From Deltaproteobacteria bacterium (lineage in GTDB: Bacteria > Desulfobacterota > Syntrophorhabdia > Syntrophorhabdales > Syntrophorhabdaceae), in assembly GCA_022711595.1 (NCBI GenBank), contig JAKLET010000018.1:18204-82203 (forward strand): a DNA stretch of 64,000 nucleotides. The letters run 5' to 3'. The position numbers and the translations under genes were made by a program. Under the pieces are notes generated by a model, which saw only the letters and a program-made list of their open reading frames with translations, ran no database searches and was not told the origin of the DNA. Every line of letters starts with the position of its first letter. The stretch's first letter is position 1. Of the stretch, positions 52,132-60,637 are shown piece by piece.

Positions 52132-53508
52132 ATGCTTTCTGAAAACGGTCAACTCCACAAGATACTCATCGTAGATGATGACAGGTCTGTAAGGCTTGTT
52201 CTGTCGACGATATTGAAAAAGAACGGTTTCGTTCCTCTTGAGGCCTCGAATGGGCCTGAAGGCATTTCGATTTTTCTCAGCGAACATCCCGTTTGTGTCC
52301 TCCTTGATCTGAAAATGCCTGAAATGGACGGTATGCAAACACTTGATGCCCTGAAAAAGAACGATCCCTACGTGCCCGTTATTATAGTTACAGGCTACGC
52401 AGATATACCAACTGCCGTTCGCACCATCAAACTTGGCGCCTACGATTTTCTGACCAAACCTCCCCAGGTCGATAAGCTGGTCCTGACGCTGAAACGCGCC
52501 ATAGAAGCATATTCTCTCCAGATCGCCCTTAACCAGCTCGATGATGCCATGCTCGGGTCTCTTGAATCCCTTTTTGGTATGAGCGATTCGATGAAAAATG
52601 TCATCCAGCAGATTCGCCAGGTATCGAAGACCGATTTTTCCGTCATCATCCAGGGAGAAACCGGCACCGGCAAATCTGTCGTGGCGCAAACGATACATAA
52701 CCTGAGCAAGCGCGCCCGAAACCCCTTTCAATCAGTGGATGTCGGGGTCATACCGGAAAACCTCATTGAAAGCGAACTCTTCGGGCATGAAAAAGGTGCT
52801 TTTACAGGAGCAGACAGGAAAAAAACAGGTTTCTTCGAAACAGCCCAAAAAGGAACCCTTTTCATAGACGAACTGGAAAACACTCCACCAATCCTTCAGA
52901 GCAAGCTGCTCCGTGCCGTCGAAGAAAAAAGGATCTATCCAATTGGAAGCACCAAGCCCGTGGAAGTAGATGTGAGGATCATCGTTGCCACAAATGCCGA
53001 TATAAAAACTGCCGTCCGCGAAAAAAGATTTCGAGAAGATCTCTTCTTCCGCCTCAGCGAATACATGATAACCGTACCCAGACTTTTTGACAGGACGGAT
53101 GACATTCCATTCCTTGCCATGAAATTCATAACCGCGGCGTCCATGGAGCTTGGGAAACAGATCAGGGAACTTTCAAAAGAGGCCGCCGACATGCTCGTAG
53201 GCTACTCCTGGCCCGGTAATGTACGTGAGCTTAAGAACGTGATGCGAAGAGCCGTCCTTTCATGTGAAGACGGGGTCATCAAGCCCGGTCACATCGAATT
53301 CATCATAGACGATACCCTTTCCTTTCAAAATGGAACGTCTGTCATAATCCCCCTGAAACAAGCTGCCTCTCATGCAACACGTGAAGCTGAAAAAGAGGTC
53401 ATTAAAAAAGCCCTGACAGTCACCAGGGGTAACAAATCACGTGCCGCCAGGCTGCTCGAAGTCGATTACAAGACCCTCCTGACAAAGATCAAGGATTACA
53501 ATATTTAA
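52132..53508 (+). CDS. Sigma-54-dependent response regulator (NtrC family)
   Basis: 458 residues. The receiver has D59 (CVLLDLKMPEMDG). The AAA+ domain has Walker A GETGTGKS (175-182), the sigma-54 contact loop GAFTGA (222-227) and a Walker B LFIDELEN. The C-terminal Fis-type HTH is GNKSRAARLLEVDYKTLLTK. It should drive sigma-54 promoters when phosphorylated. No histidine kinase lies beside it, but the hybrid kinase at 54.9 kb is the nearest candidate. Confidence 0.95.
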   Translation: MLSENGQLHKILIVDDDRSVRLVLSTILKKNGFVPLEASNGPEGISIFLSEHPVCVLLDLKMPEMDGMQTLDALKKNDPYVPVIIVTGYADIPTAVRTIKLGAYDFLTKPPQVDKLVLTLKRAIEAYSLQIALNQLDDAMLGSLESLFGMSDSMKNVIQQIRQVSKTDFSVIIQGETGTGKSVVAQTIHNLSKRARNPFQSVDVGVIPENLIESELFGHEKGAFTGADRKKTGFFETAQKGTLFIDELENTPPILQSKLLRAVEEKRIYPIGSTKPVEVDVRIIVATNADIKTAVREKRFREDLFFRLSEYMITVPRLFDRTDDIPFLAMKFITAASMELGKQIRELSKEAADMLVGYSWPGNVRELKNVMRRAVLSCEDGVIKPGHIEFIIDDTLSFQNGTSVIIPLKQAASHATREAEKEVIKKALTVTRGNKSRAARLLEVDYKTLLTKIKDYNI

Positions 53509-54153
53509 AAAACAGGTTAGAGGTAAGGGGGCACTGGAGAAACAGTTCCTGGTTTCAGGAAAAACAATAACTCGCTTACTTAACCGGAAGACCATGGCTC
53601 TTCAACTATTGAGCCCTAAGCTGTAGACACCTTTGCTGGCTCTCGCATTTAAAAACCCCCAAACCTTCAAGCTGTTCCTCCAGTAGCCTATCGCCCATTA
53701 CCTGCGACCTATGACCCGTCCTTTTGTGACATTTGTTATGGAATTGATTCCATAATTATGGAATTGATTCCATAATTATGGATATATATTTCCACCCATC
53801 ATTAATAATATCAACACATTCCCTTCTGGCATAAGATTTGCTCTATTTTCAATATGGAATTGGCTACAGCATACAAAAAGCTCACAGCGTTGGGCAAACT
53901 GGCTGAATTTGCTTTTCAGACCAGCACCATTTTCATGATGAACAGGACCTCCACAGACGAAGCCTCTGACAATCAGGGACCGGGAAAAGTTTTCATTTCC
54001 CGAAAAAAGCTCGCCAAGGATCTTGAAAAAGAAGTAGAGCATACCCCCCCAATACTTCTACTGCTTTTTCTCTCTGTAAAAGAGGCTTCGCCACCCTATA
54101 CACAACATTGCCGTCTGGGACGCGCATGTTATTGATCAAAGAGGAGGATGTTT
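53509..54153 (+). other. Non-coding, repeat-bearing region upstream of the Cys-rich regulator
   Basis: A gap of about 640 bp before the small ORF. It holds an imperfect hairpin GGCTC-N10-GAGCC (53596-53615), a tandem palindrome (53736-53775), and, at the end, a long inverted repeat around a ribosome site. Part of it (53581-53690) read on the minus strand resembles a piece of the GEMM riboswitch consensus, but not enough to call. A 93-codon plus-strand frame at 53854-54135 lacks a ribosome site. Confidence 0.5.
53736..53775. repeat. Two tandem copies of a 20-bp near-perfect palindrome
   Basis: The unit TTATGGAATTGATTCCATAA occurs back to back at 53736-53755 and 53756-53775, and a partial third copy (TTATGGA) follows. 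Each unit is its own inverted repeat apart from the central two bases, and a 20-bp period is about two helical turns. This is what two adjacent dimeric operator sites would look like. It is about 380 bp before the small ORF. Confidence 0.7.
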
Positions 54154-54194
54154 ATGGCTCGTACATCTTTGTTATCACACCCAACATCCTCCTC
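54141..54194 (+). promoter_or_regulatory. Inverted repeat that masks the Shine-Dalgarno of the small ORF
   Basis: GAGGAGGATGTT (54141-54152) is perfectly complementary to AACATCCTCCTC (54183-54194), 12 bp. The first arm holds the ribosome site GAGGAGG, and the start codon ATG 54154 is in the 30-nt loop. If formed in the RNA it would block translation of the ORF and of the genes coupled to it. The spacing and function are inferred from sequence only. Confidence 0.45.
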
Positions 54195-54297
54195 CCCTTT
54201 TCCCTTCTTTAAAAAAGGAAACAACCCCTGTTTTTTCGAAGTTCATCCCTCAGACCAAAGGATTGCCCGTTTTTACAACGGGCATCTTCCGGAATGA
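54154..54297 (+). CDS. 47-residue ORF coupled to the Cys-rich regulator
   Basis: ATG 54154 follows GAGGAGG by six bases; the stop TGA overlaps the next gene's ATG (ATGA at 54294-54297). The product begins MARTSLLSHPTSSSPFPFF and has one cysteine. No family is recognised. A strong ribosome site plus translational overlap argue for a real leader or regulatory peptide, but the protein sequence is low in structure and rich in Ser/Pro, so a chance frame is possible. Confidence 0.4.
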   Translation: MARTSLLSHPTSSSPFPFFKKGNNPCFFEVHPSDQRIARFYNGHLPE

Positions 54298-54953
54298 CCG
54301 GCCGAGTTGAGACCGCACCAGTATCCGGACCCGTTCGGACCGCAAAACATCGTATACTTGTCATCGAAAATGATCCTGCAGCGGGAAAAAAACTTGAAAT
54401 TGACCTGAATGCATGGGGTTATGAAACCATTTTAGTACCCGGCATTGAAAAGTTACCGGATGTCATGCAGCAAAAGATCCCCCCGGCCCTTTTCATCGTT
54501 GATTGCCCTTCATGTCCTGCAGAATGCAATGATGCGTGCCGCACAATACGTGCAGCGGATTTCGCGTTCAGTCCCTATGTCATTATCCTCACGACACAGA
54601 CCGGTCCTGAAAAAACGCTTTACGGTCCAGGGCCGTATGCCGATGATTACCTTAAGAAACCATACAGCAGGGAAGAACTTCACGCCCGTATCAAGGTCGC
54701 CATCCGTGTCCTGGGACTTCAGTCCGCGCTGTCAACACACATTTACGATCTCCACCAGGCTGAGAACAGGATCAAAAAACTCCATGGCCTTCTTTCGATA
54801 TGCACTCACTGTAAAAAAATACTCGACGACCGGGGTCGCTGGAACGAACTGGAAAGATACATCAGCAAATATTCCGACGCTGAATTCAGTCATGTCATTT
54901 GTCCTGATTGTCTTAAAAAATTCTATCCAGATGTGACAAATGAGCTCGAATAA
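54294..54953 (+). CDS. Receiver-like protein with a four-cysteine phosphorylation loop and C-terminal Cys4 domain
   Basis: 219 residues. The receiver fold runs from about 20 to 140 (HRILVIENDPAAGKKLE, conserved Lys in LKKPYS). At the phospho-acceptor D70 the loop reads DCPSCPAECNDAC, giving cysteines 71, 74, 78 and 82 (C-x2-C-x3-C-x3-C), where normal receivers have D-x-x-M-P. After a linker helix, the C-terminus has CTHC (170-173) and CPDC (203-206) around DRGRWNELERYISKYSD, a zinc-like module that I recall at the end of many PAS and receiver proteins in related bacteria. It overlaps the hybrid kinase by 14 bp, so the two are almost certainly partners. Confidence 0.8.
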   Translation: MTGRVETAPVSGPVRTAKHRILVIENDPAAGKKLEIDLNAWGYETILVPGIEKLPDVMQQKIPPALFIVDCPSCPAECNDACRTIRAADFAFSPYVIILTTQTGPEKTLYGPGPYADDYLKKPYSREELHARIKVAIRVLGLQSALSTHIYDLHQAENRIKKLHGLLSICTHCKKILDDRGRWNELERYISKYSDAEFSHVICPDCLKKFYPDVTNELE

Positions 54954-57651
54954 GCTGTCGACCAATGAAAAAGACACTGATAAAAACCCTGCCGCAATGA
55001 CATCGCCGGAAAACGAAAGCACCTTCAGAGGCTTCTTTGAGAGTTCTCATGATGCCATGGTTCTCATCTCCGGCAATGTCATCATAGACTGTAATGCCGG
55101 AGCCCTTGAAATGATGGCCTGTGATTCAAGGCAATGGCTTTTACATAAGCATATCAGCGAGATCTCGCCGGTCAGACAACCGGACGGCTCTCTTTCCACT
55201 GAAAAGGCCAGTTCGATCTTCTCCCGTGCCTTACACTCCGGGAATGCGATGTTTGAATGGCTCCACAAAAAACAAAACGGCGACCTCCTGTATGTCGAAA
55301 TATCCCTTACCTTGATACCATCACGTGGAGAAACTGTTTTTCTGGCCATATGGCGTGACGTATCGGATCGCAAAAAGACCGAAGAGGCACTCAGGGAAAG
55401 TGAAGAAACCGCGCGGATGCTCATAAATGCCACTGACGAGGCGGTATTGCTTGTGGACAAGAAAGGCGGAATCATATCGGCCAACGCCAGATTTGTCATG
55501 AATCACGGATCGGACATTCGATCCCTTATAAACAAAAACATACATGACCTCTTTTCTGAAGAAATGGCAAAAAAGATCAGAAGGATGATCAATGAGGTCT
55601 TGCGGGAACGAAGAACGATCAGGCACGAGGAAGAGGAGAACGCCTCCTGGTTCGAAATGAAGCTTTATCCCATCAGTGAAGAAATGGACAACATTGCGAA
55701 GGCGGCCATATTCATTAAGGACATCACCAGCGAGAGGCGCTATGAAGAAGCGCTTCGTGAAAGCGAAAAAAAATACAGGCAAATAGTCGACACCGCCAAT
55801 GAAGGGATCCTTGTTGCCAATGAAGATTTCAGGATCACACTGGTGAACAGGCAAATCATAAAAATGACAGGCTACAGCGAAGAAGAGATGATAGGAAAAT
55901 CTCTCTCCGAGTTCATCCACAAGGCGGACCGGGAAGAGTACGACACGAGAATACATCGCAGAATACAGGGTAAATCACAGCAATATGAGCTCCGGCTCAG
56001 AAAAAATGACGGGTCCCTCCTCTGGGTCATTGTATCCGCCAGTCCGGTATTCGACACAAAGAACAGGTTCAGGGGGTCTATCACTCTGTTTACGGACATC
56101 ACCGAACGGAAAAAGATCGAGGAGGATATAAGGGAGTCTGAAGAGCGTTATCGCACTGCGATCGAGCATTCCAATGACGGTGTAGCGATCCTTGAAGGCG
56201 ATTCATTCATTTACGTCAATCAAAAATTCGTCGACATGTTCGGATACGATTCGACCAATGAAATTATGGAGCTTAAACAATCCATGACCGTTCATCCCGA
56301 CGAAGCGCAATTTGTTTCTGAAATAAACAGAGGCAGACAGATGGGTAAGGACGTTCCCCAGCGGTATGAGTTCAGGGGCTTACGTAAAGACGGGAGCTCT
56401 ATCCATCTGGAGGTTTCGGCGACGAAAACACAATACAGGGGCAACACGGTGACCCTTGCCTATCTCAGGGATGTAACCTCCCGCAGGCTCATGGAGAATG
56501 AACTGCTGAACTCAAAAAAACTTGAGTCTATAGGTATCCTTGCCGGCGGCATTGCACACGACTTCAATAACCTCCTCATGTCCATACTGGGGTATATATC
56601 TCTCGCGAAAATGTATCTCCAGCCGGATGATACCAAGGCATCAGAAAAACTTTCCGAAGCCGAAAATACCATAGACAAGGCCAAGGACCTGACTGTGCAG
56701 CTCCTCACTTTTTCAAGGGGGGGCAGCCCCGTTAAAAAAGCCATTCGCCTCGAACACTTCATCAGGGATTCCGTAAAAATACCCCTGTCAGGATCTCATG
56801 TCAGATGCCGGTACTCATTTCATGAACATTTGTGGCCCGTCAATGCCGACGAATCGCAGCTGAGACAGGTCATCCACCATATGGCGCTGAACGCGAGAGA
56901 GGCTATGGCCGACAGCGGCACCATCACTTTCTCGGCCCGCAACACAACCGTTGAAAAAGAACATGAATCCTTCCTGCAAGCCGGCGATTACGTAGAACTG
57001 TCTATTTCCGACAATGGAAAAGGCATTGAGAAGGGATATCTTTCCCAGGTCTTCGACCCGTATTTCACGACCAAGGACTTCGGACCCCAAAAAGGCATGG
57101 GGCTTGGCCTGGCCGTTTGCTATTCCATAATAAAAAAACACGGCGGTCATATCGAGGTTGAATCCGTCGTCAAGGAAGGTACGACCTTCAAGGTCTATCT
57201 CCCGGCCGGAAAACATACCGCTGTCTCGACACGCGAAGAGCATCTGCATCCAGGTCAGAAAAAACTCAGGATCCTCATTGCCGACGATGAAGAGGCTGTC
57301 CTGAAAACAACCGGTTTGATACTGGATCGTCTCGGTCACAACGTATCCACTGTTTTGGACAGCAAAGAAGCGATAAACCTTTACCGGCAGTCCATGGAAT
57401 CGAAAGACCCCTTCGATGTCGTTATTCTTGACCTCACTTCTCCTGACGGCTTGGGCGGGGTGAGAATTCTCGAACAGCTGCTCAGGATAGACCCATCAGT
57501 ATATGCACTTTTGTCAAGCGGGTATCCGAACGACCCCCATATAATCAACTACGGGCAATACGGATTTAAAGGAGTTCTTCTAAAGCCGTACAGGATAGAA
57601 GAACTGAATGAGATCTTGAAGAAGGTGAAAAAATCAGGTCACAGGTCATAG
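54940..57651 (+). CDS. Hybrid sensor histidine kinase, four PAS domains plus receiver
   Basis: 903 residues, no membrane helix. Four PAS domains (about 26-150, 150-265, 266-390, 391-510), then HisKA with H540 (GGIAHDFNNLLMSILGY), HATPase (NADESQLRQVIHHMALNARE, DNGKGIEKGY, MGLGLAVCYSIIKKHGG) and a C-terminal receiver with D831 (VVILDLTSPDGLGG). The HDFNN form marks the family of cytosolic hybrid kinases common in Desulfobacterota. It shares its start with the end of the Cys-rich receiver gene, so phosphotransfer between them is likely. Confidence 0.92.
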   Translation: MSSNKLSTNEKDTDKNPAAMTSPENESTFRGFFESSHDAMVLISGNVIIDCNAGALEMMACDSRQWLLHKHISEISPVRQPDGSLSTEKASSIFSRALHSGNAMFEWLHKKQNGDLLYVEISLTLIPSRGETVFLAIWRDVSDRKKTEEALRESEETARMLINATDEAVLLVDKKGGIISANARFVMNHGSDIRSLINKNIHDLFSEEMAKKIRRMINEVLRERRTIRHEEEENASWFEMKLYPISEEMDNIAKAAIFIKDITSERRYEEALRESEKKYRQIVDTANEGILVANEDFRITLVNRQIIKMTGYSEEEMIGKSLSEFIHKADREEYDTRIHRRIQGKSQQYELRLRKNDGSLLWVIVSASPVFDTKNRFRGSITLFTDITERKKIEEDIRESEERYRTAIEHSNDGVAILEGDSFIYVNQKFVDMFGYDSTNEIMELKQSMTVHPDEAQFVSEINRGRQMGKDVPQRYEFRGLRKDGSSIHLEVSATKTQYRGNTVTLAYLRDVTSRRLMENELLNSKKLESIGILAGGIAHDFNNLLMSILGYISLAKMYLQPDDTKASEKLSEAENTIDKAKDLTVQLLTFSRGGSPVKKAIRLEHFIRDSVKIPLSGSHVRCRYSFHEHLWPVNADESQLRQVIHHMALNAREAMADSGTITFSARNTTVEKEHESFLQAGDYVELSISDNGKGIEKGYLSQVFDPYFTTKDFGPQKGMGLGLAVCYSIIKKHGGHIEVESVVKEGTTFKVYLPAGKHTAVSTREEHLHPGQKKLRILIADDEEAVLKTTGLILDRLGHNVSTVLDSKEAINLYRQSMESKDPFDVVILDLTSPDGLGGVRILEQLLRIDPSVYALLSSGYPNDPHIINYGQYGFKGVLLKPYRIEELNEILKKVKKSGHRS

Positions 57652-57730
57652 GCGGCAAGAAAGTCAAAACACGCTTTATCAACAGGCTGCCAAATAGATC
57701 CCGGTCATTCAGATTATTCAGGCAATTCTT

Positions 57731-58801
57731 TTAATTACTGCATTCTCTCAACACTACCGAAGCAATATTTTCCAATGGTGTAACTGCATGGACGGCACCG
57801 AGCTTGATCGCTTCCTTGGGCATCCCGAAGACAACACATGAATGCTCGTCCTGGGCGATATTATAGGCCCCGGCCTCTTTCATCTCCAGCATTCCCCTGG
57901 CGCCGTCGTCACCCATTCCGGTCATGATGACTGCCACGGCGTTCTTTCCTGCATAGCGGGCCGCTGAACGAAAGAGAACATCGACCGAAGGACGATGCCT
58001 CGATACGAGGGGCCCGTCCTTGACCTCGACATAATACCGTGCTCCGCTGCGCTTGAGGAGGGTGTGCTTGTTGCCGGGAGCTATGAGAACACGTCCGCGC
58101 ACCACCGTATCGTCATTTTCAGCTTCTTTGACGGAAATACGGCAAAGACCGTCAAGCCTTTTCGAAAATGCGGCCGTGAAGTGTTCAGGCATGTGCTGTA
58201 CGATGACCATGCCGGGCGCATCAAGGGGCAGCATCTGGAGGAATTCCTTCAGTGCCTCTGTTCCGCCTGTTGACGCACCTATAACAACAATTCGGTCAGT
58301 TGTCTGTATCATGGCCTTTGAGGTGGATCTTTCTATAACAGCATCGGCGGTCAGCTTGGGTTCCACTTTAAGAAAGGGTTTCTTTTCACGGCGAAGGCGG
58401 GCTTGTGCGGCCGCCTTTACCGTGTCGCATATAAGGAGCTTTGATTCTTCAAGATATTGCTTTACCCCCATTCTCGGTTTTTCGATAATGTCCACGGCCC
58501 CGTACTCGAGCGCCTTCAGGGCAGTTTCCGAATTTTTCTCTGTCAGGCTTGAACACATGACCACCGGGATCGGTTTTTGGGTCATGATCTTGTGCAGAAA
58601 GGTGATCCCGTCCATCCTCGGCATTTCAACATCAAGGGTTATCACATCCGGCACGGTATGTCTCATGATGTCGGCGGCAACAAAGGGGTCCCTTGCTGCA
58701 CCCACTACTTCCAGGGAAGGATCGGAAGCGAATATCTCTTCCAGGACCTGCCTGACAACGGCCGAGTCATCGACAACGAGAACTTTGATCTTTTCCGGCA
58801 T
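57731..58801 (-). CDS. cheB: Chemotaxis protein-glutamate methylesterase/deamidase
   Basis: 356 residues from ATG 58801 (GAGGTG upstream). The receiver domain has D57 ([12 protein letters not shown]). The esterase domain has the Ser-His-Asp triad in [28 protein letters not shown] and [12 protein letters not shown]. It removes methyl groups from MCPs. The gene is last in the chemotaxis run, 17 bp after cheD. Confidence 0.96.
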   Translation of the reverse strand: MPEKIKVLVVDDSAVVRQVLEEIFASDPSLEVVGAARDPFVAADIMRHTVPDVITLDVEMPRMDGITFLHKIMTQKPIPVVMCSSLTEKNSETALKALEYGAVDIIEKPRMGVKQYLEESKLLICDTVKAAAQARLRREKKPFLKVEPKLTADAVIERSTSKAMIQTTDRIVVIGASTGGTEALKEFLQMLPLDAPGMVIVQHMPEHFTAAFSKRLDGLCRISVKEAENDDTVVRGRVLIAPGNKHTLLKRSGARYYVEVKDGPLVSRHRPSVDVLFRSAARYAGKNAVAVIMTGMGDDGARGMLEMKEAGAYNIAQDEHSCVVFGMPKEAIKLGAVHAVTPLENIASVVLRECSN

Positions 58802-58818
58802 ATTCACCTCACTGTACT

Positions 58819-59289
58819 TCACACACCGATACGTTTGAGAAAAACCTCGTTGGTCATGGTGTTGAATATTATTTTTCGTCCCAGCTTTCCCCCGGTATCG
58901 GACATTCTGGGAGAGAACCCGCGCGCATGCAATACCCTTTTTGCCATTTCCACATTTTGCGCACCGATGTTCCTCTGGTGCCTTTCATTTCTGCCGAGCA
59001 TATCGGATCCGCCGAAAAGCTTGATGACCATCTCGTTGTTATCGGTACCGAGACCGTTGAACACCTTCATCATGTAATCGACGGCGCAGTCCACATAGTG
59101 GAAGGCCGGCTCTTCGAAGCTTACACCCTTTGTCGGCATTATGGCATGGCACATCCCTGACACCCCGGATTGGCCTGAATGTATTGTCACCGAAACACAG
59201 GACCCGAGAACTGTTGAAATAATTGCAGGCTCCCTGGCCACATAAAGCTCGCCCGGCCTGAGATAAACTTTCCTGATACCGGCATCCAT
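58819..59289 (-). CDS. cheD: Chemoreceptor glutamine deamidase CheD
   Basis: 156 residues. Catalytic Cys in [10 protein letters not shown], the His in MCHAIMP, and the later KLFGGSDM and [10 protein letters not shown] motifs are all kept. It deamidates receptor glutamines and in some species pairs with CheC or CheX-like phosphatases; a cheX is in this operon. It lies 6 bp after cheR. Confidence 0.95.
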   Translation of the reverse strand: MDAGIRKVYLRPGELYVAREPAIISTVLGSCVSVTIHSGQSGVSGMCHAIMPTKGVSFEEPAFHYVDCAVDYMMKVFNGLGTDNNEMVIKLFGGSDMLGRNERHQRNIGAQNVEMAKRVLHARGFSPRMSDTGGKLGRKIIFNTMTNEVFLKRIGV

Positions 59290-59295
59290 TGTATT

Positions 59296-60195
59296 CTATG
59301 TTCTCCTGTACACAGTCGGGGAAACCTGTTCGAGGGGCAGGTTCATACCGAAAAGCGTCTCCGAATGACCCATAAATATGTATCCGCCTTTTTTCATACA
59401 GTTGCAGAACTTCGTCAGTAATTTTTCCTGAATTGTTTTATCGAAATATATGATGACATTCCTGCAAAAAATGATATCTATCTTTTCCCGAAACCCGAAA
59501 TCGTAATCCATGAAATTCAGCCTCCTGAAACGTGCCAGCGATCTTATCTCGGGAGCGATCCTGACAACCCCCGCGTTGCGGTTCTTGCTTCTTAAAAGAT
59601 ATTTTTTTCTGTATTCGACGGGTATCGCCATTGCCCTTTCTTCTTCATAAACGGCTTTTTGCGCTTTCTCAAGCACCCTTCGCGATATGTCCGTCGCTAT
59701 GACCTGGAACGAGAAGGGACGTTCACATTTCTGCTCAATGAATTCTTTCACCACCATGATGATCGTATAAGGCTCCTCACCGCTTGAACAGCCTGCGCTC
59801 CAGATGGTGAGCCTGTTCGCCATGGAATAGCCTTCGGTTCTCGACAAAAGAGGGATTGCACGAGTCACGAGGAAATCGAAATGGGCCGGCTCCCTGAAAA
59901 AATCGGTCTTGTTTGTCGTCACCTCGTCGATCATGTTTATGAGTTCGTTCTTTTTGCCTTCTTCACTAAAAAGATATTCGCTATACTGTTCGAAGGACCT
60001 CATGCCCAGCCTTCTGAGCCTTTTCTGAAGTCTTCCTTCAAGCATTACCTTTTTTACGGGTGTGATGTGGATACCCACTTCGTCGTATATGAAAGTGCAC
60101 AGACGGTCAAAAAGCTTTGCCGACAACCGCAGGGACCTGTAATCCATGTCGTTTGAACGCTCCCGGGTAGAATCTTGTTGTGTGTGTGCGTTCAT
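59296..60195 (-). CDS. cheR: Chemotaxis protein methyltransferase
   Basis: 299 residues. The N-terminal helical domain has KKVMLEGRLQKRLRRLGM; the SAM domain has TNKTDFFREPAHFDFL, WSAGCSSGEEPYTI, and FCRNVIIYFDK. GGAG precedes ATG 60195. It methylates receptor glutamates. No receptor in the window has the C-terminal tether motif, so binding would be through the signalling domain. Confidence 0.96.
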   Translation of the reverse strand: MNAHTQQDSTRERSNDMDYRSLRLSAKLFDRLCTFIYDEVGIHITPVKKVMLEGRLQKRLRRLGMRSFEQYSEYLFSEEGKKNELINMIDEVTTNKTDFFREPAHFDFLVTRAIPLLSRTEGYSMANRLTIWSAGCSSGEEPYTIIMVVKEFIEQKCERPFSFQVIATDISRRVLEKAQKAVYEEERAMAIPVEYRKKYLLRSKNRNAGVVRIAPEIRSLARFRRLNFMDYDFGFREKIDIIFCRNVIIYFDKTIQEKLLTKFCNCMKKGGYIFMGHSETLFGMNLPLEQVSPTVYRRT

Positions 60196-60210
60196 GAAGC
60201 TCTCCGTCAG

Positions 60211-60576
60211 TTATCCAAGCACTTTTTTTATAACTGCAAGCAGTTGTTCGGGTTTGAAAGGTTTGACGATCCACCCTGTCGCCCCCGCGCTTTTTCCTTC
60301 CATTTTTTTATTTTCCTGGGACTCTGTGGTGAGCATGATTATGGGGATGAACTTGAATTCAGGTTTCGTTCTCACTTCCCTGATCAGACTTATTCCGTCC
60401 ATGTTGGGCATGTTGAGGTCCGTCACGATCATGTGAACACCCGATCCGTTGAGCTTTGTCAGGGCATCGCTGCCGTCACATGCCTCCACGGTCTCGTACC
60501 CGGCGTTCTTCAGGGTAAAGCTGACCATCTGACGCACACTCACTGAATCATCGACAGTCATGATACGTTTTGTCAT
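60211..60576 (-). CDS. cheY: Chemotaxis response regulator CheY (copy 1)
   Basis: 121 residues, a single receiver. The acidic pair is VDDS, the acceptor Asp is in VTDLNMPNMDG, and Thr and Lys are in MLTTES and VKPF. AAGGAGG lies before ATG 60576. It differs substantially from the second CheY at 63.4 kb (this one MTKRIMTVDDSVSVRQMV). Confidence 0.95.
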   Translation of the reverse strand: MTKRIMTVDDSVSVRQMVSFTLKNAGYETVEACDGSDALTKLNGSGVHMIVTDLNMPNMDGISLIREVRTKPEFKFIPIIMLTTESQENKKMEGKSAGATGWIVKPFKPEQLLAVIKKVLG

Positions 60577-60637
60577 GACACTCCTCCTTGTTGATCAAAA
60601 CGACTGGATATATTCCATATCATATGGGGTCCTCCCA

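Noticed and set aside
53581..53690. Minus-strand resemblance to the GEMM (c-di-GMP) riboswitch
   Set aside because: Only scattered blocks match by eye, and no minus-strand gene lies downstream; needs a covariance-model search.
53736..53775. CRISPR-like tandem repeat
   Set aside because: The units are contiguous with no spacers and no cas genes are present.
53854..54135. 93-codon plus-strand ORF in the repeat-bearing gap
   Set aside because: No Shine-Dalgarno, no recognisable domain, abrupt C-terminus; more likely non-coding.
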